DNA of 64,000 bases from Domibacillus sp. PGB-M46 (GCF_022668875.1 NZ_JAKGCR010000007.1:1-64000); one strand, 5' to 3'; positions 37,701-46,164 are shown, numbered from the stretch's first letter. The notes: generated by a model not told the origin, from the sequence alone. Translations and numbers: made by a program.

Positions 37701-39392
37701 GGCGGCCATCTGCCTGGTAAAAAGGTATATCCATGGATCGCGGAAACACGCGGTTCTACACCAGGTGTCGGCTTGATTTCTCCTCCTCCTCACCATGATA
37801 TTTATTCAATTGAGGACTTGGCGCAGCTTATTTATGACTTGAAAAATGCGAACCATAAAGCGCGTATCAACGTGAAGCTGGTAGCCAAAACAGGTGTCGG
37901 TACAATTGCAGCCGGGGTTGCAAAAGGCTTGGCAGATGTTATTCTTGTCAGCGGCTATGAAGGCGGTACAGGTGCTTCGCCAAAAACAAGTATTAAGCAC
38001 ACCGGCCTTCCGTGGGAAATCGGCTTGGCTGAAACACACCAGACTCTTCTTATGAACGGTTTGCGTGAAAAAGTAACACTTGAAACAGACGGAAAGCTTA
38101 TGAACGGCCGTGATGTAGTGATTGCTGCCCTTCTTGGTGCCGAGGAATTCGGTTTTGCAACAGCTCCACTTGTTGTTCTTGGCTGCGTGATGATGCGCGT
38201 ATGCCATATGGATACATGCCCAGTTGGCGTTGCGACACAAAACCCGGCACTGCGTGAAAAATTCATGGGTGATGCCGACCACGTAGTGAACTACTTGACA
38301 TTCGTGGGACGCGAAATCCGTGAATTGATGGCTGAGCTTGGCTTCCGTACAATTGATGAAATGATTGGTCAAAAACAAGTATTAAAGCCGCATGCAAGAA
38401 AAGATCAGCATCCGAAAGCGAAATACTTGGATCTGTTCCCTCTTCTTTACATGACGCCGCTTAAGCCGGGCCAGAAACAATATAAAACAACAGATCAAGA
38501 TTACAAGCTGAACCGTACGATTGACCGCCGTCTTCTATTAGACGCTGTTCGCCCAGCGCTTGAAAACAAAGAAGCTGTTGCGGCTGAATTTGATATTATC
38601 AATACCGATCGTGCGGCTGGTACGATTACCGGTTCCGCTGTAACACTTGCACACGGTGCGGAAGGCCTTCCAGACAATACCGTTCAATTCACATTCAACG
38701 GCTCGGCTGGACAAAGCTTTGGCGCTTTCCTTCCAAAAGGTTTGACGTTTACAGTGAATGGAGACGCGAACGATTACTTCGGTAAAGGTCTTTCAGGCGG
38801 ACGCCTTGTTGTTCGTCCACACAGCGATGCAAACCTTGTACCGCATGAACACGCTATTTGCGGAAACGTAAACTTATACGGTGCAACAAGCGGTGAAGCG
38901 TTTATTAACGGCCGTGCCGGAACACGTTTTGCTGTTCGTAACAGCGGTGCCGATATTGTCGTTGAAGGCGTAACGGATCACGGCTGTGAGTACATGACCG
39001 GCGGACGCGTTGTGATTCTTGGTCCAACTGGCCGCAATTTTGCAGCAGGTATGTCCGGTGGTATTGCTTACCTGTACGCGCCGGAGCGTGATCGTACTGA
39101 AAGCCTCGTCAACCGTGAAATGGTTCTGACAGAATCATTGGACGGCTTACAAGAAGAAAACGAATTAAAAACATTGATTACACGTCACCTGCAATGGACA
39201 GGCAGTCCGATTGCCAGTTCTATTCTTGAAAATTGGGAAACGGAGAAACACCACTTTATCCGTGTTATCCCTTACGAATACAAAGAAATGATGAAATCTA
39301 TTTCTTACTATGAACAGCAGGGAATGAAAACGGCTGATGCGAAGTACGCAGCATTTACAGAGAAAAAAATGCCAGTCGTTGAGAACGCGTAA
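34800..39392 (+). CDS. gltA: Glutamate synthase large subunit
   Basis: 1530-residue NADPH-GOGAT large subunit, making glutamate from glutamine and 2-oxoglutarate. Class II glutaminase domain with the catalytic Cys22 exposed after removal of a propeptide ending HDA (HDACGIGF); a central FMN-binding synthase domain (GEGGHLPGKKV, SGYEGGTGASP); 3Fe-4S cysteines in CVMMRVCHMDTC; and a C-terminal beta-helix (GATSGEAFINGRAGTRFAVR). The ATG at 34800 has GGAGGTG upstream and starts the family N-terminus; the longer in-frame reading covers the promoter. Operon with gltB, 17 bases apart. Confidence 0.97.
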   Translation: MNLYGYPEKQGLYDPKNEHDACGIGFIANIKGRPSHKIVQDGIHMLCRLEHRGGNLNGTTGDGAGIMLQICDDFFRKECENLNITLPAPYDYAVGMFFLPQNEKEREQIQVETELILHEEGLKLLGWRDVPVNPEAAGPEALVIAPYVMQLFVEKSKKHETEKDFERALYVMRKRVENEIGNNPDVKGSFYIPSFSTRTIIYKGMLTPEQIDQYYVDLAKEDYQSAFSLVHSRFSTNTFPSWERAHPYRYLIHNGEINTNRGNVSWMQSREKAGYSKLFGDQYKDLLPVIDTNGSDSAMLDNAIEFLTLSGRSLPHAAMMLIPEPWDRDPHMADPKLAFYEYHSCLMEPWDGPTSISFTDGRKIGTILDRNGLRPARYYVTDDDHIIYSSEVGTIEVDEKRIVKKETVSAGEMLLVDLEEGRIVSDEEIKQEITTAEPYREWLDQNLVHITDLEDASGAKEEAFTEKEMLNLHKAFGYTFDELTKQIAPMATEKTDPIGSMGYDAPLAVLSERPQLLYNYFKQLFAQVTNPPIDAIREDNVVSMMTLLGNEGNILAPSAENSRRIRLETPILGEKEWNKIVQNQNPAFQTATLSLLFNTKEKVDLADTMTALYKQADAAIESGASILILSDRGVTNKQAAVPALLAVSGIHQHLIKNGRRTNVSLVLDTAEARDVHQFCCLIGYGADAIYPYLAIASLRSMVADGTIPGMTTEEAEKNYNYAATSGIIKVMAKMGISTVQSYRGAQIFEAVGIGREVIETYFTGTTTALSGITLDVVLQETLVRHHDAFGKGEFTDPTLDSSGEFQWRRTGEKHAFNPKTIHMLQHAARTNNYELYKEYSELVNEENIMFLRGLLDLDFTARPSVSLDEVEPLESIFKRFKSGAMSYGSISKEAHESLAIALNRLGGKSNSGEGGEDSDRYTPDVNGDIRSSAIKQVASGRFGVTSEYLNTASEIQIKMAQGAKPGEGGHLPGKKVYPWIAETRGSTPGVGLISPPPHHDIYSIEDLAQLIYDLKNANHKARINVKLVAKTGVGTIAAGVAKGLADVILVSGYEGGTGASPKTSIKHTGLPWEIGLAETHQTLLMNGLREKVTLETDGKLMNGRDVVIAALLGAEEFGFATAPLVVLGCVMMRVCHMDTCPVGVATQNPALREKFMGDADHVVNYLTFVGREIRELMAELGFRTIDEMIGQKQVLKPHARKDQHPKAKYLDLFPLLYMTPLKPGQKQYKTTDQDYKLNRTIDRRLLLDAVRPALENKEAVAAEFDIINTDRAAGTITGSAVTLAHGAEGLPDNTVQFTFNGSAGQSFGAFLPKGLTFTVNGDANDYFGKGLSGGRLVVRPHSDANLVPHEHAICGNVNLYGATSGEAFINGRAGTRFAVRNSGADIVVEGVTDHGCEYMTGGRVVILGPTGRNFAAGMSGGIAYLYAPERDRTESLVNREMVLTESLDGLQEENELKTLITRHLQWTGSPIASSILENWETEKHHFIRVIPYEYKEMMKSISYYEQQGMKTADAKYAAFTEKKMPVVENA

Positions 39393-39409
39393 GAAAGGAG
39401 AATGAATTG

Positions 39410-40888
39410 ATGGGGAAAGCTACCGGTTTTATCGAATATGAACGCAAAACAGCTCCAGGGCGCAACCCGGCTGAACGGGTAAAAGACTGGAGAGAATATA
39501 CGACAAAGCTTCCGGAAAAAGAACTGCAAATTCAAGGAGCCCGCTGCATGGACTGCGGGACTCCTTTCTGCCACACTGGCCAGATGATCGGAGGTACACC
39601 GTCCGGATGTCCGCTTTACAATTTGATTCCAGAGTGGAACGATCTTGTATACCGCGGCCGCTGGAAAGAAGCGCTGGATCGTTTGCTGAAAACAAATAAC
39701 TTCCCAGAGTTCACGGGCCGTGTCTGCCCTGCTCCGTGTGAGGGATCTTGTACAGTAGCGATTACTGATCCTGCCGTTGCCATTAAATCAATTGAAAAAG
39801 CGATTATCGATAAAGGATTTGAAGAAGGCTGGATTACACCAAATCCACCTAAACGCCGCACTGGCAAACGTGTAGCTGTTGTTGGTTCTGGTCCTGCCGG
39901 CCTTGCCGCAGCAGACCAGCTGAACAAAGCCGGTCATCTTGTAACAGTATTTGAGCGCGACGATCGTATCGGCGGCTTGCTTATGTACGGTATTCCTTCT
40001 ATGAAACTTGAAAAAGAAACGGTTGAACGCCGCGTTAACCTGCTCAAAAATGAAGGTATTGAGTTTGTTGTGAACACAACAATAGGTAAAGATATTACAA
40101 AAGAACAGCTGAAAGAAGAATACGATGCGGTAATTCTTTGTGCAGGCGCGCAAACACACCGTGACATTGTGATTGAAGGCCGTGACTCAGAAGGTATTTA
40201 CCTTGCGATGGATTATTTAACAAGAAGCATTAAAGGCTTGTTGAATGAGTCTGAGGAAGGGGTAATCTCTGCAGAAGGCAAAAACGTCATCGTAATTGGC
40301 GGTGGTGATACAGGTGCTGACTGTGTGGCAACAGCGATTCGCCAAGGCGCTAAAAGCGTTGTTCAATTCGGCAAGCACGAAGCCCAACCTGCGAGACGCA
40401 CTAAAAACAACCCGTGGCCACAGTACCCAAATGTATTTGAATTGGATTACGCGTATGCAGAGGCAGCTGCTGTTTACGGTGAAGACCCACGTGAATATTT
40501 GATCGCGACAACAAAGTTTGTAGCGGATGAGCATGGTAAATTAAAAGAACTTCATACGGTTCGTATGGAAAAAACGTATCTTGAAGATGGCAGCTATACA
40601 ATGGAAGAAATTCCCGGAAGTGAGCAAGTGTGGCCTGTTGAGCTTGTGCTTGTAGCAATTGGCTTCAGTGGAACAGACATGCCGCTTGCTTCCCACTTCG
40701 GTGTAGATACAACAGCACGCAATACTGTACTTGCGAAATACGGCAAATACACAACAAACGAAGAAGGCATTTTTGCGGCCGGCGATATGCGCCGTGGACA
40801 AAGCCTTGTTGTTTGGGCGATTCATGAAGGGCGCGAAGCTGCACGTGAAGCAGACCGCTTCCTTATGGGTGAAACAAAGCTTCCTTAA
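39410..40888 (+). CDS. gltB: Glutamate synthase small subunit
   Basis: 492-residue NADPH-dependent electron-transfer subunit of GOGAT. N-terminal cysteines for the 4Fe-4S clusters (ARCMDCGTPFCH and GRVCPAPCEGSC), then FAD (VAVVGSGPAGLAAADQL) and NADPH (VIVIGGGDTGADCV) Rossmann motifs and the C-terminal AAGDMRRGQSLVVWAI. The start is the ATG at 39410, nine bases after AAAGGAG. Feeds electrons to GltA. Confidence 0.97.
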   Translation: MGKATGFIEYERKTAPGRNPAERVKDWREYTTKLPEKELQIQGARCMDCGTPFCHTGQMIGGTPSGCPLYNLIPEWNDLVYRGRWKEALDRLLKTNNFPEFTGRVCPAPCEGSCTVAITDPAVAIKSIEKAIIDKGFEEGWITPNPPKRRTGKRVAVVGSGPAGLAAADQLNKAGHLVTVFERDDRIGGLLMYGIPSMKLEKETVERRVNLLKNEGIEFVVNTTIGKDITKEQLKEEYDAVILCAGAQTHRDIVIEGRDSEGIYLAMDYLTRSIKGLLNESEEGVISAEGKNVIVIGGGDTGADCVATAIRQGAKSVVQFGKHEAQPARRTKNNPWPQYPNVFELDYAYAEAAAVYGEDPREYLIATTKFVADEHGKLKELHTVRMEKTYLEDGSYTMEEIPGSEQVWPVELVLVAIGFSGTDMPLASHFGVDTTARNTVLAKYGKYTTNEEGIFAAGDMRRGQSLVVWAIHEGREAAREADRFLMGETKLP

Positions 40889-40898
40889 TCAGCTCTCC

Positions 40899-40930
40899 AA
40901 GCTGCCTCTTACCAAGAGGCAGCTTTTTTC
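40899..40930 (+). terminator. Terminator of the gltAB operon
   Basis: AGCTGCCTCTT ACC AAGAGGCAGCT hairpin followed by TTTTTT. Confidence 0.92.
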
Positions 40931-41018
40931 ATATTTACTACAGAGTAGAAGGCCTTCTTTACGCTGTCACAGCAATTGTATGAGCCATATATGCGTATAA
41001 AAAAAGAACCAGCTTCCG

Positions 41019-41879
41019 CTAGTCCCGTCTTAAATAGTGTAAAAAGGTTTCTGCTGTTTTCGTCATAAAAGGGGCGTCTGGAATGATCGCATAAAAATTC
41101 CGTTCATAATACAAATTCCCGCCGCCTACAATCTTCAGCTTCTCAAGCTCCAGCTCATTTCTAATCGTCCATTCCGACAAAAGCGCCACTCCCAGTCCTG
41201 CTTCAACTGCTTCTTTAATAATCTGCGTGCTGCCAAATTCCAAAATCTTAGCCGGCCGAATGCCGTTTTTCGCGGCGAACCAGTCAAACGCTTCTCTTGT
41301 GCCAGACCCCTGCTCCCTGACAATCCATGTTTCTTCATTTAAATGAACGCGTTTTTCACTGTTTTCTTTTTTTCCCTTGATCACGTACATTTTATCGGAG
41401 GCAATTTTTTCAGCAATGAGCTTGTCTGAAGCCACTGTTCCTTCCACAACGCCAAGGTCAATTTCATTATGGATGACCTTTTCAGCAATTTCCTGCGTGT
41501 TCCCAATCGTAATATAGGGATCAACAGAAGGAAACTTATTGAGGAAATCCGCTACAATGTGCGGCAAAATGTATTCCCCAAACGAATAGCTTGCGCCAAC
41601 AGCAAGCTTCCCCTTTACTTCACCGGCTAAATCCTCCACTGCCTGCTTCATCTTATCATTTAGCGTAGAAATTTCCCCGCCGTAATAAGCAACAAGGCTG
41701 CCTGCTTTCGTCAAACGGATTTTTTTGTTCGTTCGGTCAATTAGTTTAATGCCAAGCTCTTCTTCAAATGACTTAATATACTGGCTTACAGCCGGCTGGG
41801 TGATAAACAGCTCTTCTGCTGCTCTTGAAAAGTTCATATGCTTTACTACAGTTAAAAAAACCTTTAATTTTTGTTCCAT
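41019..41879 (-). CDS. LysR-family transcriptional regulator
   Basis: 286 residues: winged helix (KVFLTVVKHMNFSRAAEELF, TQPAVSQYIKSFEEELG) and a type 2 periplasmic-binding-like effector domain (GASYSFGEYILPHIV; REQGSGTREAFDWF; GSTQIIKEAVEAGLGVALL). The GSGTRE motif resembles the CysL/CysB/YeiE-type anion- or sulfur-sensing LysR group, but I cannot assign a ligand. It is encoded downstream of argF on the same strand, behind argF's terminator; no divergent target gene is next to it. Confidence 0.88.
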   Translation of the reverse strand: MEQKLKVFLTVVKHMNFSRAAEELFITQPAVSQYIKSFEEELGIKLIDRTNKKIRLTKAGSLVAYYGGEISTLNDKMKQAVEDLAGEVKGKLAVGASYSFGEYILPHIVADFLNKFPSVDPYITIGNTQEIAEKVIHNEIDLGVVEGTVASDKLIAEKIASDKMYVIKGKKENSEKRVHLNEETWIVREQGSGTREAFDWFAAKNGIRPAKILEFGSTQIIKEAVEAGLGVALLSEWTIRNELELEKLKIVGGGNLYYERNFYAIIPDAPFMTKTAETFLHYLRRD

Positions 41880-41977
41880 ATCCGCCCACCATCATACGTG
41901 ATTGCTTTTCACTTTTTATTAGCTGTTTCTATTTTAGCATGATTAAGAAGGAAAAAGGGAATTGAAGGCAAACAAAA

Positions 41978-42013
41978 AGCATTCAGGTGTCCTCCAATGA
42001 CATCTGAATGCTT
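41978..42013 (-). terminator. argF terminator hairpin (third copy of a repeated hairpin)
   Basis: On the minus strand AAGCATTCAGATGTC and GACACCTGAATGCTT arms (one mismatch) around the loop ATTGGAG, followed by TTTTTGTTTG. Its core is the third unit of the hairpin family described in the next entry. Confidence 0.85.
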
Positions 42014-42100
42014 TGTTTTGTTTTAAAGGGATCAGCTATTCTCCAATAACAGCTGAAAGTAAGTATCTCGTTGCGTCCAGCCGTTCTCCGATAACCGCTG
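41984..42100 (-). repeat. Three similar GGAG-loop hairpins in the argF 3' region
   Basis: Three 23-base units, each starting CAG and ending CTG, at 42078-42100, 42033-42055 and 41984-42006 (unit starts 45 and 49 bases apart). On the minus (argF) strand each folds into an 8-bp stem, at most one mismatched pair, and a 7-base loop: ATCGGAG, ATTGGAG, ATTGGAG. Stem bases vary between copies while largely keeping pairing; the loop is nearly constant. They lie between the argF stop codon and its poly-T tail. GGA in a hairpin loop is the CsrA recognition pattern, but another RNA-binding protein or a repetitive palindrome family is possible. Confidence 0.8.
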
Positions 42101-42114
42101 AACAAGAGACGTGT

Positions 42115-43068
42115 TTATTTTTTCATTAAGCTGTACAGAACTGCTTTTTGAGCATGCATGCGGTTTTCAGCTTGCTGGAACACAACAGACGCTTCTCCGT
42201 CCATCACGCCGGCAGACACTTCTTCCCCGCGGTGCGCTGGCAGGCAATGCATAAACTTGCATTCTGGGTTCGCTTTGGCAAGCAGTGCTTCGTTCACCTG
42301 ATACGGCGCAAAAGCTTCCAATCGAAGAGCAGACTCTTCTTCCTGCCCCATACTGGTCCAGACATCCGTGTAAATAAAATCGGCTCCCTTCACAGCTTCA
42401 GCCGGATCTTCTGTAAAAGTAACGACTGCGCCTGTTTGAGCGGCAATTTCCTTTGTTTTTTGAATGACTGTACTGTCTGCTTCGTACCCTTTCGGTGCTG
42501 CTAAAGCAAAGTCCATGCCCATCATTACAGCGCCAATCATTAGAGAGTGAGCAACGTTATTGCCGTCGCCGATATACACCATTTTGCTGCCTTTAAAGCT
42601 TCCTTTAAGCTCATATACCGTCAATAAATCAGCCAGCGCCTGGCATGGGTGGTATAAATCAGTCAGCCCGTTAATAACCGGAACCGATGCTGCTTCTGCC
42701 AGCTTTTCGATTCGGTCATGTCCGTGCGTACGGATCATAATCCCGTCCAGGTATCCTGATAACACTTTACCCGTGTCTTCAATGGTTTCACCACGGCCGA
42801 TTTGCAGCTGGTCTGAGCTTAAAAACATGCCGTTGCCGCCAAGCTGAAGAATGGCTGCTTCAAATGAGACACGCGTTCTAGTGGAATTTTTCTCGAAAAT
42901 CATACCGAGAATCTGTCCTTTTAAAGCATCAAAATAAGCTTCTTTTCGTTTTTTCATATCGTCAGCCAGAACGATCAGTGCTTCTACTTCTTCTGCGCTG
43001 AAATCGAGAAGTTTCAAGAAATCTTTTCCTTTTAAATCGAGTTCTTTTACTTTTTCTATCGTGATCAT
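42115..43068 (-). CDS. argF: Ornithine carbamoyltransferase
   Basis: 317-residue enzyme making citrulline from ornithine and carbamoyl phosphate in arginine synthesis. Carbamoyl-phosphate motif STRTR (62-66), HPCQALAD, and the ornithine-side FMHCLPAHRGEEV are intact. The start is the ATG at 43068 (MITIEKV) with GGGGTGAC four bases upstream. Promoter on the minus strand: TTGTAT (43133-43138), 17 bases, TATAAA (43110-43115), overlapping an AT-rich stretch that could hold an ArgR/AhrC box, although no clear box is seen. Other arg genes are not nearby. Its 3' region carries the repeated hairpins. Confidence 0.95.
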   Translation of the reverse strand: MITIEKVKELDLKGKDFLKLLDFSAEEVEALIVLADDMKKRKEAYFDALKGQILGMIFEKNSTRTRVSFEAAILQLGGNGMFLSSDQLQIGRGETIEDTGKVLSGYLDGIMIRTHGHDRIEKLAEAASVPVINGLTDLYHPCQALADLLTVYELKGSFKGSKMVYIGDGNNVAHSLMIGAVMMGMDFALAAPKGYEADSTVIQKTKEIAAQTGAVVTFTEDPAEAVKGADFIYTDVWTSMGQEEESALRLEAFAPYQVNEALLAKANPECKFMHCLPAHRGEEVSAGVMDGEASVVFQQAENRMHAQKAVLYSLMKK

Positions 43069-43109
43069 AAAAGTCACCCCGACGTGCCGTCACCGTTGTT
43101 ATATTTATA

Positions 43110-43138
43110 TTTATACACTATCTAGAATTAAAATACAA
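43110..43138 (-). promoter_or_regulatory. argF promoter
   Basis: TTGTAT, 17-base spacer, TATAAA on the minus strand, followed by alternating TATAAATATAAATATAA. Confidence 0.7.
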
Positions 43139-43220
43139 CCTCTTTCCCAATTTTTTTGCTTTTCTTTCTAAAAACTTTCTCTTCATGTATACTCTTTACG
43201 GAAGGAAAAGGTGATAAAGG

Positions 43221-43724
43221 ATGAGAAAGAAAACACGAATGCAAGATACGATCACGGTAAAATCCGCTCAAGTATTCCCGCCGGATACGAACTATTACGG
43301 TACGCTATTCGGCGGAAAATTAATGGCTCATATTGATGACGTGGCTTCTATTTCCGCAACACGCTTTGCACGCAATCCGACTGTCACTGCTTCTACGGAC
43401 TCTGTTGACTTTATACGGCCGATTAAAGTAGGCGATACGGTTACACTGATGGCCATGGTTACGTATACAGGCCGTTCGAGTATGGAAGTTTTCGTCCGGG
43501 TAACCTCTGAAAATCTCATTACAGGTGATAAAGAGGTGGCGGCTCTTTCTTTTTTAACATTTGTTGCGATTGATCAAAACGGCAAGCCGGTGGAAGTCGG
43601 CGAGGTTATACCGGAGACAGAAGAAGAAAAATGGCTGTTTGAAACAGCACCTGCCCGGGCCGCGCATCGGAAATCCAGAAAAGATCATAGTAAAGAACTA
43701 GCTGCCTTTTTTAAAAAGGTATGA
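43221..43724 (+). CDS. ykhA: Acyl-CoA thioesterase (hotdog fold, YkhA/YciA type)
   Basis: 167 residues with the hotdog hydrolase pattern: GTLFGGKLMAHIDDVASISA (catalytic Asp region), STDSVDFIRPIKVGDTV and SFLTFVAIDQNGKPVEV. Hydrolyses acyl-CoA thioesters in the cytoplasm. AAAGGTGATAAAGG precedes the ATG. Single gene ending before a terminator. Confidence 0.9.
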   Translation: MRKKTRMQDTITVKSAQVFPPDTNYYGTLFGGKLMAHIDDVASISATRFARNPTVTASTDSVDFIRPIKVGDTVTLMAMVTYTGRSSMEVFVRVTSENLITGDKEVAALSFLTFVAIDQNGKPVEVGEVIPETEEEKWLFETAPARAAHRKSRKDHSKELAAFFKKV

Positions 43725-43738
43725 CCTTTGTACCCTCT

Positions 43739-43770
43739 TTTTCGTAACAAAATTTAAGTTTTCGTAACAA
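43739..43770 (+). repeat. 12-base direct repeat after ykhA
   Basis: TTTTCGTAACAA occurs at 43739-43750 and again at 43759-43770, 20 bases apart (about two helical turns), between the ykhA stop and its terminator. Role unknown. Confidence 0.5.
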
Positions 43771-43772
43771 GA

Positions 43773-43806
43773 CCGCTCTTTCTCCCTGTAAGAGCGGCTT
43801 TTTTTG
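43773..43806 (+). terminator. Terminator after ykhA
   Basis: CCGCTCTT/AAGAGCGG stem followed by CTTTTTTTG. Confidence 0.88.
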
Positions 43807-43918
43807 TTGTCATGACTGTAATATACAAAGATTCATCTTTTTGTCCCATGTACGGGTGTTTCCCTTCTTTCTTATAATGGGCGCAGGCGAAAAAATGCCG
43901 TTTGGAGGAATGGATACT

Positions 43919-44926
43919 ATGTTGGGACAAGCTGAAATCGGTATTGATTTGGGCACAGCAAATTTGCTCGTTTACAGCAAAGATAAAGGCATCATTTTAA
44001 ATGAACCTTCTGTTGTAGCCCTTGATATGGATACGAAAAAAGTACTTGCGGTTGGCGCGGACGCCAAAGAAATGATCGGAAAAACTCCCGGGCGGATTGC
44101 CGCTGTGCGCCCGATGAAAGATGGAGTAATTGCTGACTTTGATGTAACCTCTGAAATGTTAAAAGAACTAATGAAAAAAGCGGGAAAAGCGGCTGGATTT
44201 ACGATCCGCAAGCCAACGGTTGTGGTGTGCACACCATCCGGCGCAACAGGTGTAGAACGCCGGGCGATTCAAGATGCCATTAAATCAAGCGGTGCCAAAA
44301 CGGTACACTTGATTGAAGAACCGGTCGCAGCCGCAATTGGCGCGGACCTTCCGGTAGAAGAACCCATTGCAAATTTGATTGTTGATATCGGCGGCGGGAC
44401 AACAGAAGTAGCGATTATTTCGTACGGCGGTGTTGTTACGTGCAATTCAATCCGCCTTGCTGGTGATAAACTGGACGAAGACATCATTCAATATATTCGC
44501 AAGGAATATAATTTGTTAATTGGTGAACGAACAGCGGAAAAAATAAAAATGGACATTGGCTATGCGCCGGTTGAGCACAATGAACTTCATATGGATGTGC
44601 GCGGCCGTGATCTTGTAACCGGCCTGCCAAAAACAGTACGTGTCAGCTCTTATGAGATTCAAAATGCACTGCGTGAGTCGCTTATGGCCATCCTGGAAAC
44701 GATCCGCGTTACGCTGGAATCCTCCCCTCCAGAGCTGAGCGGTGACATTGTCGACCGCGGCGTTGTGATCAGCGGCGGCGGCTCGCTTTTAAATGGCCTT
44801 CAGGAATGGCTGGCGCAGGAAATTATCGTACCGGTTCATTTAGCGCCAAATCCGCTTGAATCCGTAGCGATTGGAACAGGACGTTCGCTTCATGTTCTCA
44901 AAAAACTACAAAAAGTAACATCATAA
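43919..44926 (+). CDS. mreBH: MreBH, actin-like cell-shape protein
   Basis: 335-residue MreB-family actin homologue. Phosphate-1 [13 protein letters not shown], phosphate-2 [15 protein letters not shown] and the adenosine motif [14 protein letters not shown] are present. Agreement with B. subtilis MreBH ([29 protein letters not shown]) and the exact length of 335 support MreBH over MreB or Mbl. The start is the ATG at 43919, ten bases after GGAGG; earlier in-frame ATGs precede or overlap that site. MreBH guides LytE-dependent lateral wall growth. A -10 TATAAT (43873-43878) is visible without a clear -35. Confidence 0.92.
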   Translation: MLGQAEIGIDLGTANLLVYSKDKGIILNEPSVVALDMDTKKVLAVGADAKEMIGKTPGRIAAVRPMKDGVIADFDVTSEMLKELMKKAGKAAGFTIRKPTVVVCTPSGATGVERRAIQDAIKSSGAKTVHLIEEPVAAAIGADLPVEEPIANLIVDIGGGTTEVAIISYGGVVTCNSIRLAGDKLDEDIIQYIRKEYNLLIGERTAEKIKMDIGYAPVEHNELHMDVRGRDLVTGLPKTVRVSSYEIQNALRESLMAILETIRVTLESSPPELSGDIVDRGVVISGGGSLLNGLQEWLAQEIIVPVHLAPNPLESVAIGTGRSLHVLKKLQKVTS

Positions 44927-44930
44927 TCAA

Positions 44931-44966
44931 AAACAGGCTGCCATTTTCGGCAGCCTGTTTTGTTTA
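44931..44966. terminator. Terminator between mreBH and nos
   Basis: AACAGGCTGCC/GGCAGCCTGTT stem with a six-base loop and TTTGTTT after it. Confidence 0.88.
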
Positions 44967-45013
44967 AACATGTCGTTTCAGATTCGGCCTATTCCATACA
45001 AGCTGTCCATCTT

Positions 45014-46084
45014 TTATTGGTAGGGAGCAGCCTGATAAAAAAAGTTTGGTGACAGAATCGTATTATCATAGGTGCGATGGAAAATATGGGTGGCAGCGGG
45101 AGATACGGGCGGAACAAGCCACGCCCAGTCTCCCGTTGCTCTTCTGCCCGCTGCTTCTTCATTTTGTTCAAAGATGCGGTGCTGTCTCGCTGCCGTATGG
45201 TGATCGACAATGGTAACCCCGGCTTGTTTAAACGAGTAAAGAACAGCAACATTCAGCTCTACAAGAGCCCGGTCTTTCCATAAGGAGGAAGCATACTGCG
45301 TGTCCAGTCCGATCACGTCCGCCACAGCCGGCAGCCGGTTGTACCGGTTTTCATCGGCCAAATTACGCGCACCGATTTCCGTGCCCATATACCAGCCGCT
45401 AAACGGCGCAGCTTGGTAGTCGATACCGCCAATCTCAAGCCGCATATCTGAAATGACCGGAACCGCGTACCATTTAAGCTTCAATTCTTTAAAAGACAGA
45501 ATGTCCGGATGGACAAGGTCCACTTCCACCCGGCATTTCTTAGGAACGTCCTGCCAGACGGGAGGATTGCTGCCGATTTGGACGATCCAGGGCAGCAGAT
45601 CAAAGTCACTTCCTTTTCCCCGCCAGCCGAGCGACTCACACTTTTCGGTCAGCGTGCGGGAATGTGGATCCCCGGCATGTTCATACCCCGCATAGCGAAG
45701 CAGCTGATGATTCCAAATTCGAATTTTTTGTTCCTGTTGATCCGGCCGAAAAATTGTAATGGCCGGCCGGATTTTACCGTCATTGTGAGCAAAAACAACA
45801 TGCCGCTCAAGTGCACGAAACACATCCAGCGCTGTTTCGGCAGTTCGTTCATCAAACACATGGAGCGTCTGCCAGAACAGCCGGCCGATACAGCGGTTGC
45901 TGTTCCGCCATGCAAGTTTCGCCCCATACTCCAATTCTTCAAAGGTATGTGTGTATGTACCCAACTCTTCTATTTCACAGTAAACCTGCTCGAGCCTCGC
46001 TTTCGCTTCCTCACCCGGCCGGCTTGTTTCCTGATAAAAGTCGATAATAAATTGCTTTGCTTTCTGCCATCGTGTTTTGTTCAT
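45014..46084 (-). CDS. nos: Nitric oxide synthase, oxygenase domain only
   Basis: 356-residue bacterial NOS, oxidising arginine to citrulline and NO, with reductase activity supplied by separate flavodoxins or reductases. Heme-ligating Cys65 lies in [14 protein letters not shown]; the arginine-binding Glu is in [12 protein letters not shown], and the pterin/dimer region ([21 protein letters not shown]) is intact. The N-terminal zinc hook of animal enzymes is absent, as usual in Bacillus. The minus-strand promoter shows an extended -10 (TGGTATAAT, 46108-46116). NO from this enzyme protects against oxidants and antibiotics in Bacillus. Confidence 0.96.
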   Translation of the reverse strand: MNKTRWQKAKQFIIDFYQETSRPGEEAKARLEQVYCEIEELGTYTHTFEELEYGAKLAWRNSNRCIGRLFWQTLHVFDERTAETALDVFRALERHVVFAHNDGKIRPAITIFRPDQQEQKIRIWNHQLLRYAGYEHAGDPHSRTLTEKCESLGWRGKGSDFDLLPWIVQIGSNPPVWQDVPKKCRVEVDLVHPDILSFKELKLKWYAVPVISDMRLEIGGIDYQAAPFSGWYMGTEIGARNLADENRYNRLPAVADVIGLDTQYASSLWKDRALVELNVAVLYSFKQAGVTIVDHHTAARQHRIFEQNEEAAGRRATGDWAWLVPPVSPAATHIFHRTYDNTILSPNFFYQAAPYQ

Positions 46085-46135
46085 GCTCGATCCCTCTCTT
46101 TATCAAAATTATACCAGTATGCAGGCTTTGTGACC

Positions 46136-46164
46136 TTGAACATTTGGTGTCATCCGGTTATAAT
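46136..46164 (+). promoter_or_regulatory. Promoter of sdpRI
   Basis: TTGAAC (46136-46141), 17-base spacer, TATAAT (46159-46164). Confidence 0.8.

Noticed and set aside
37806-38378. A 190-codon antisense frame inside gltA
   Set aside because: It is a shadow of the strongly biased gltA codon use, has no ribosome site or promoter, and its product has no family features.
43840-43918. A sigma-I promoter for mreBH, as reported in B. subtilis
   Set aside because: I could not find an ACCCCC / CGAA pair at suitable spacing before the gene; only an isolated TATAAT is visible.
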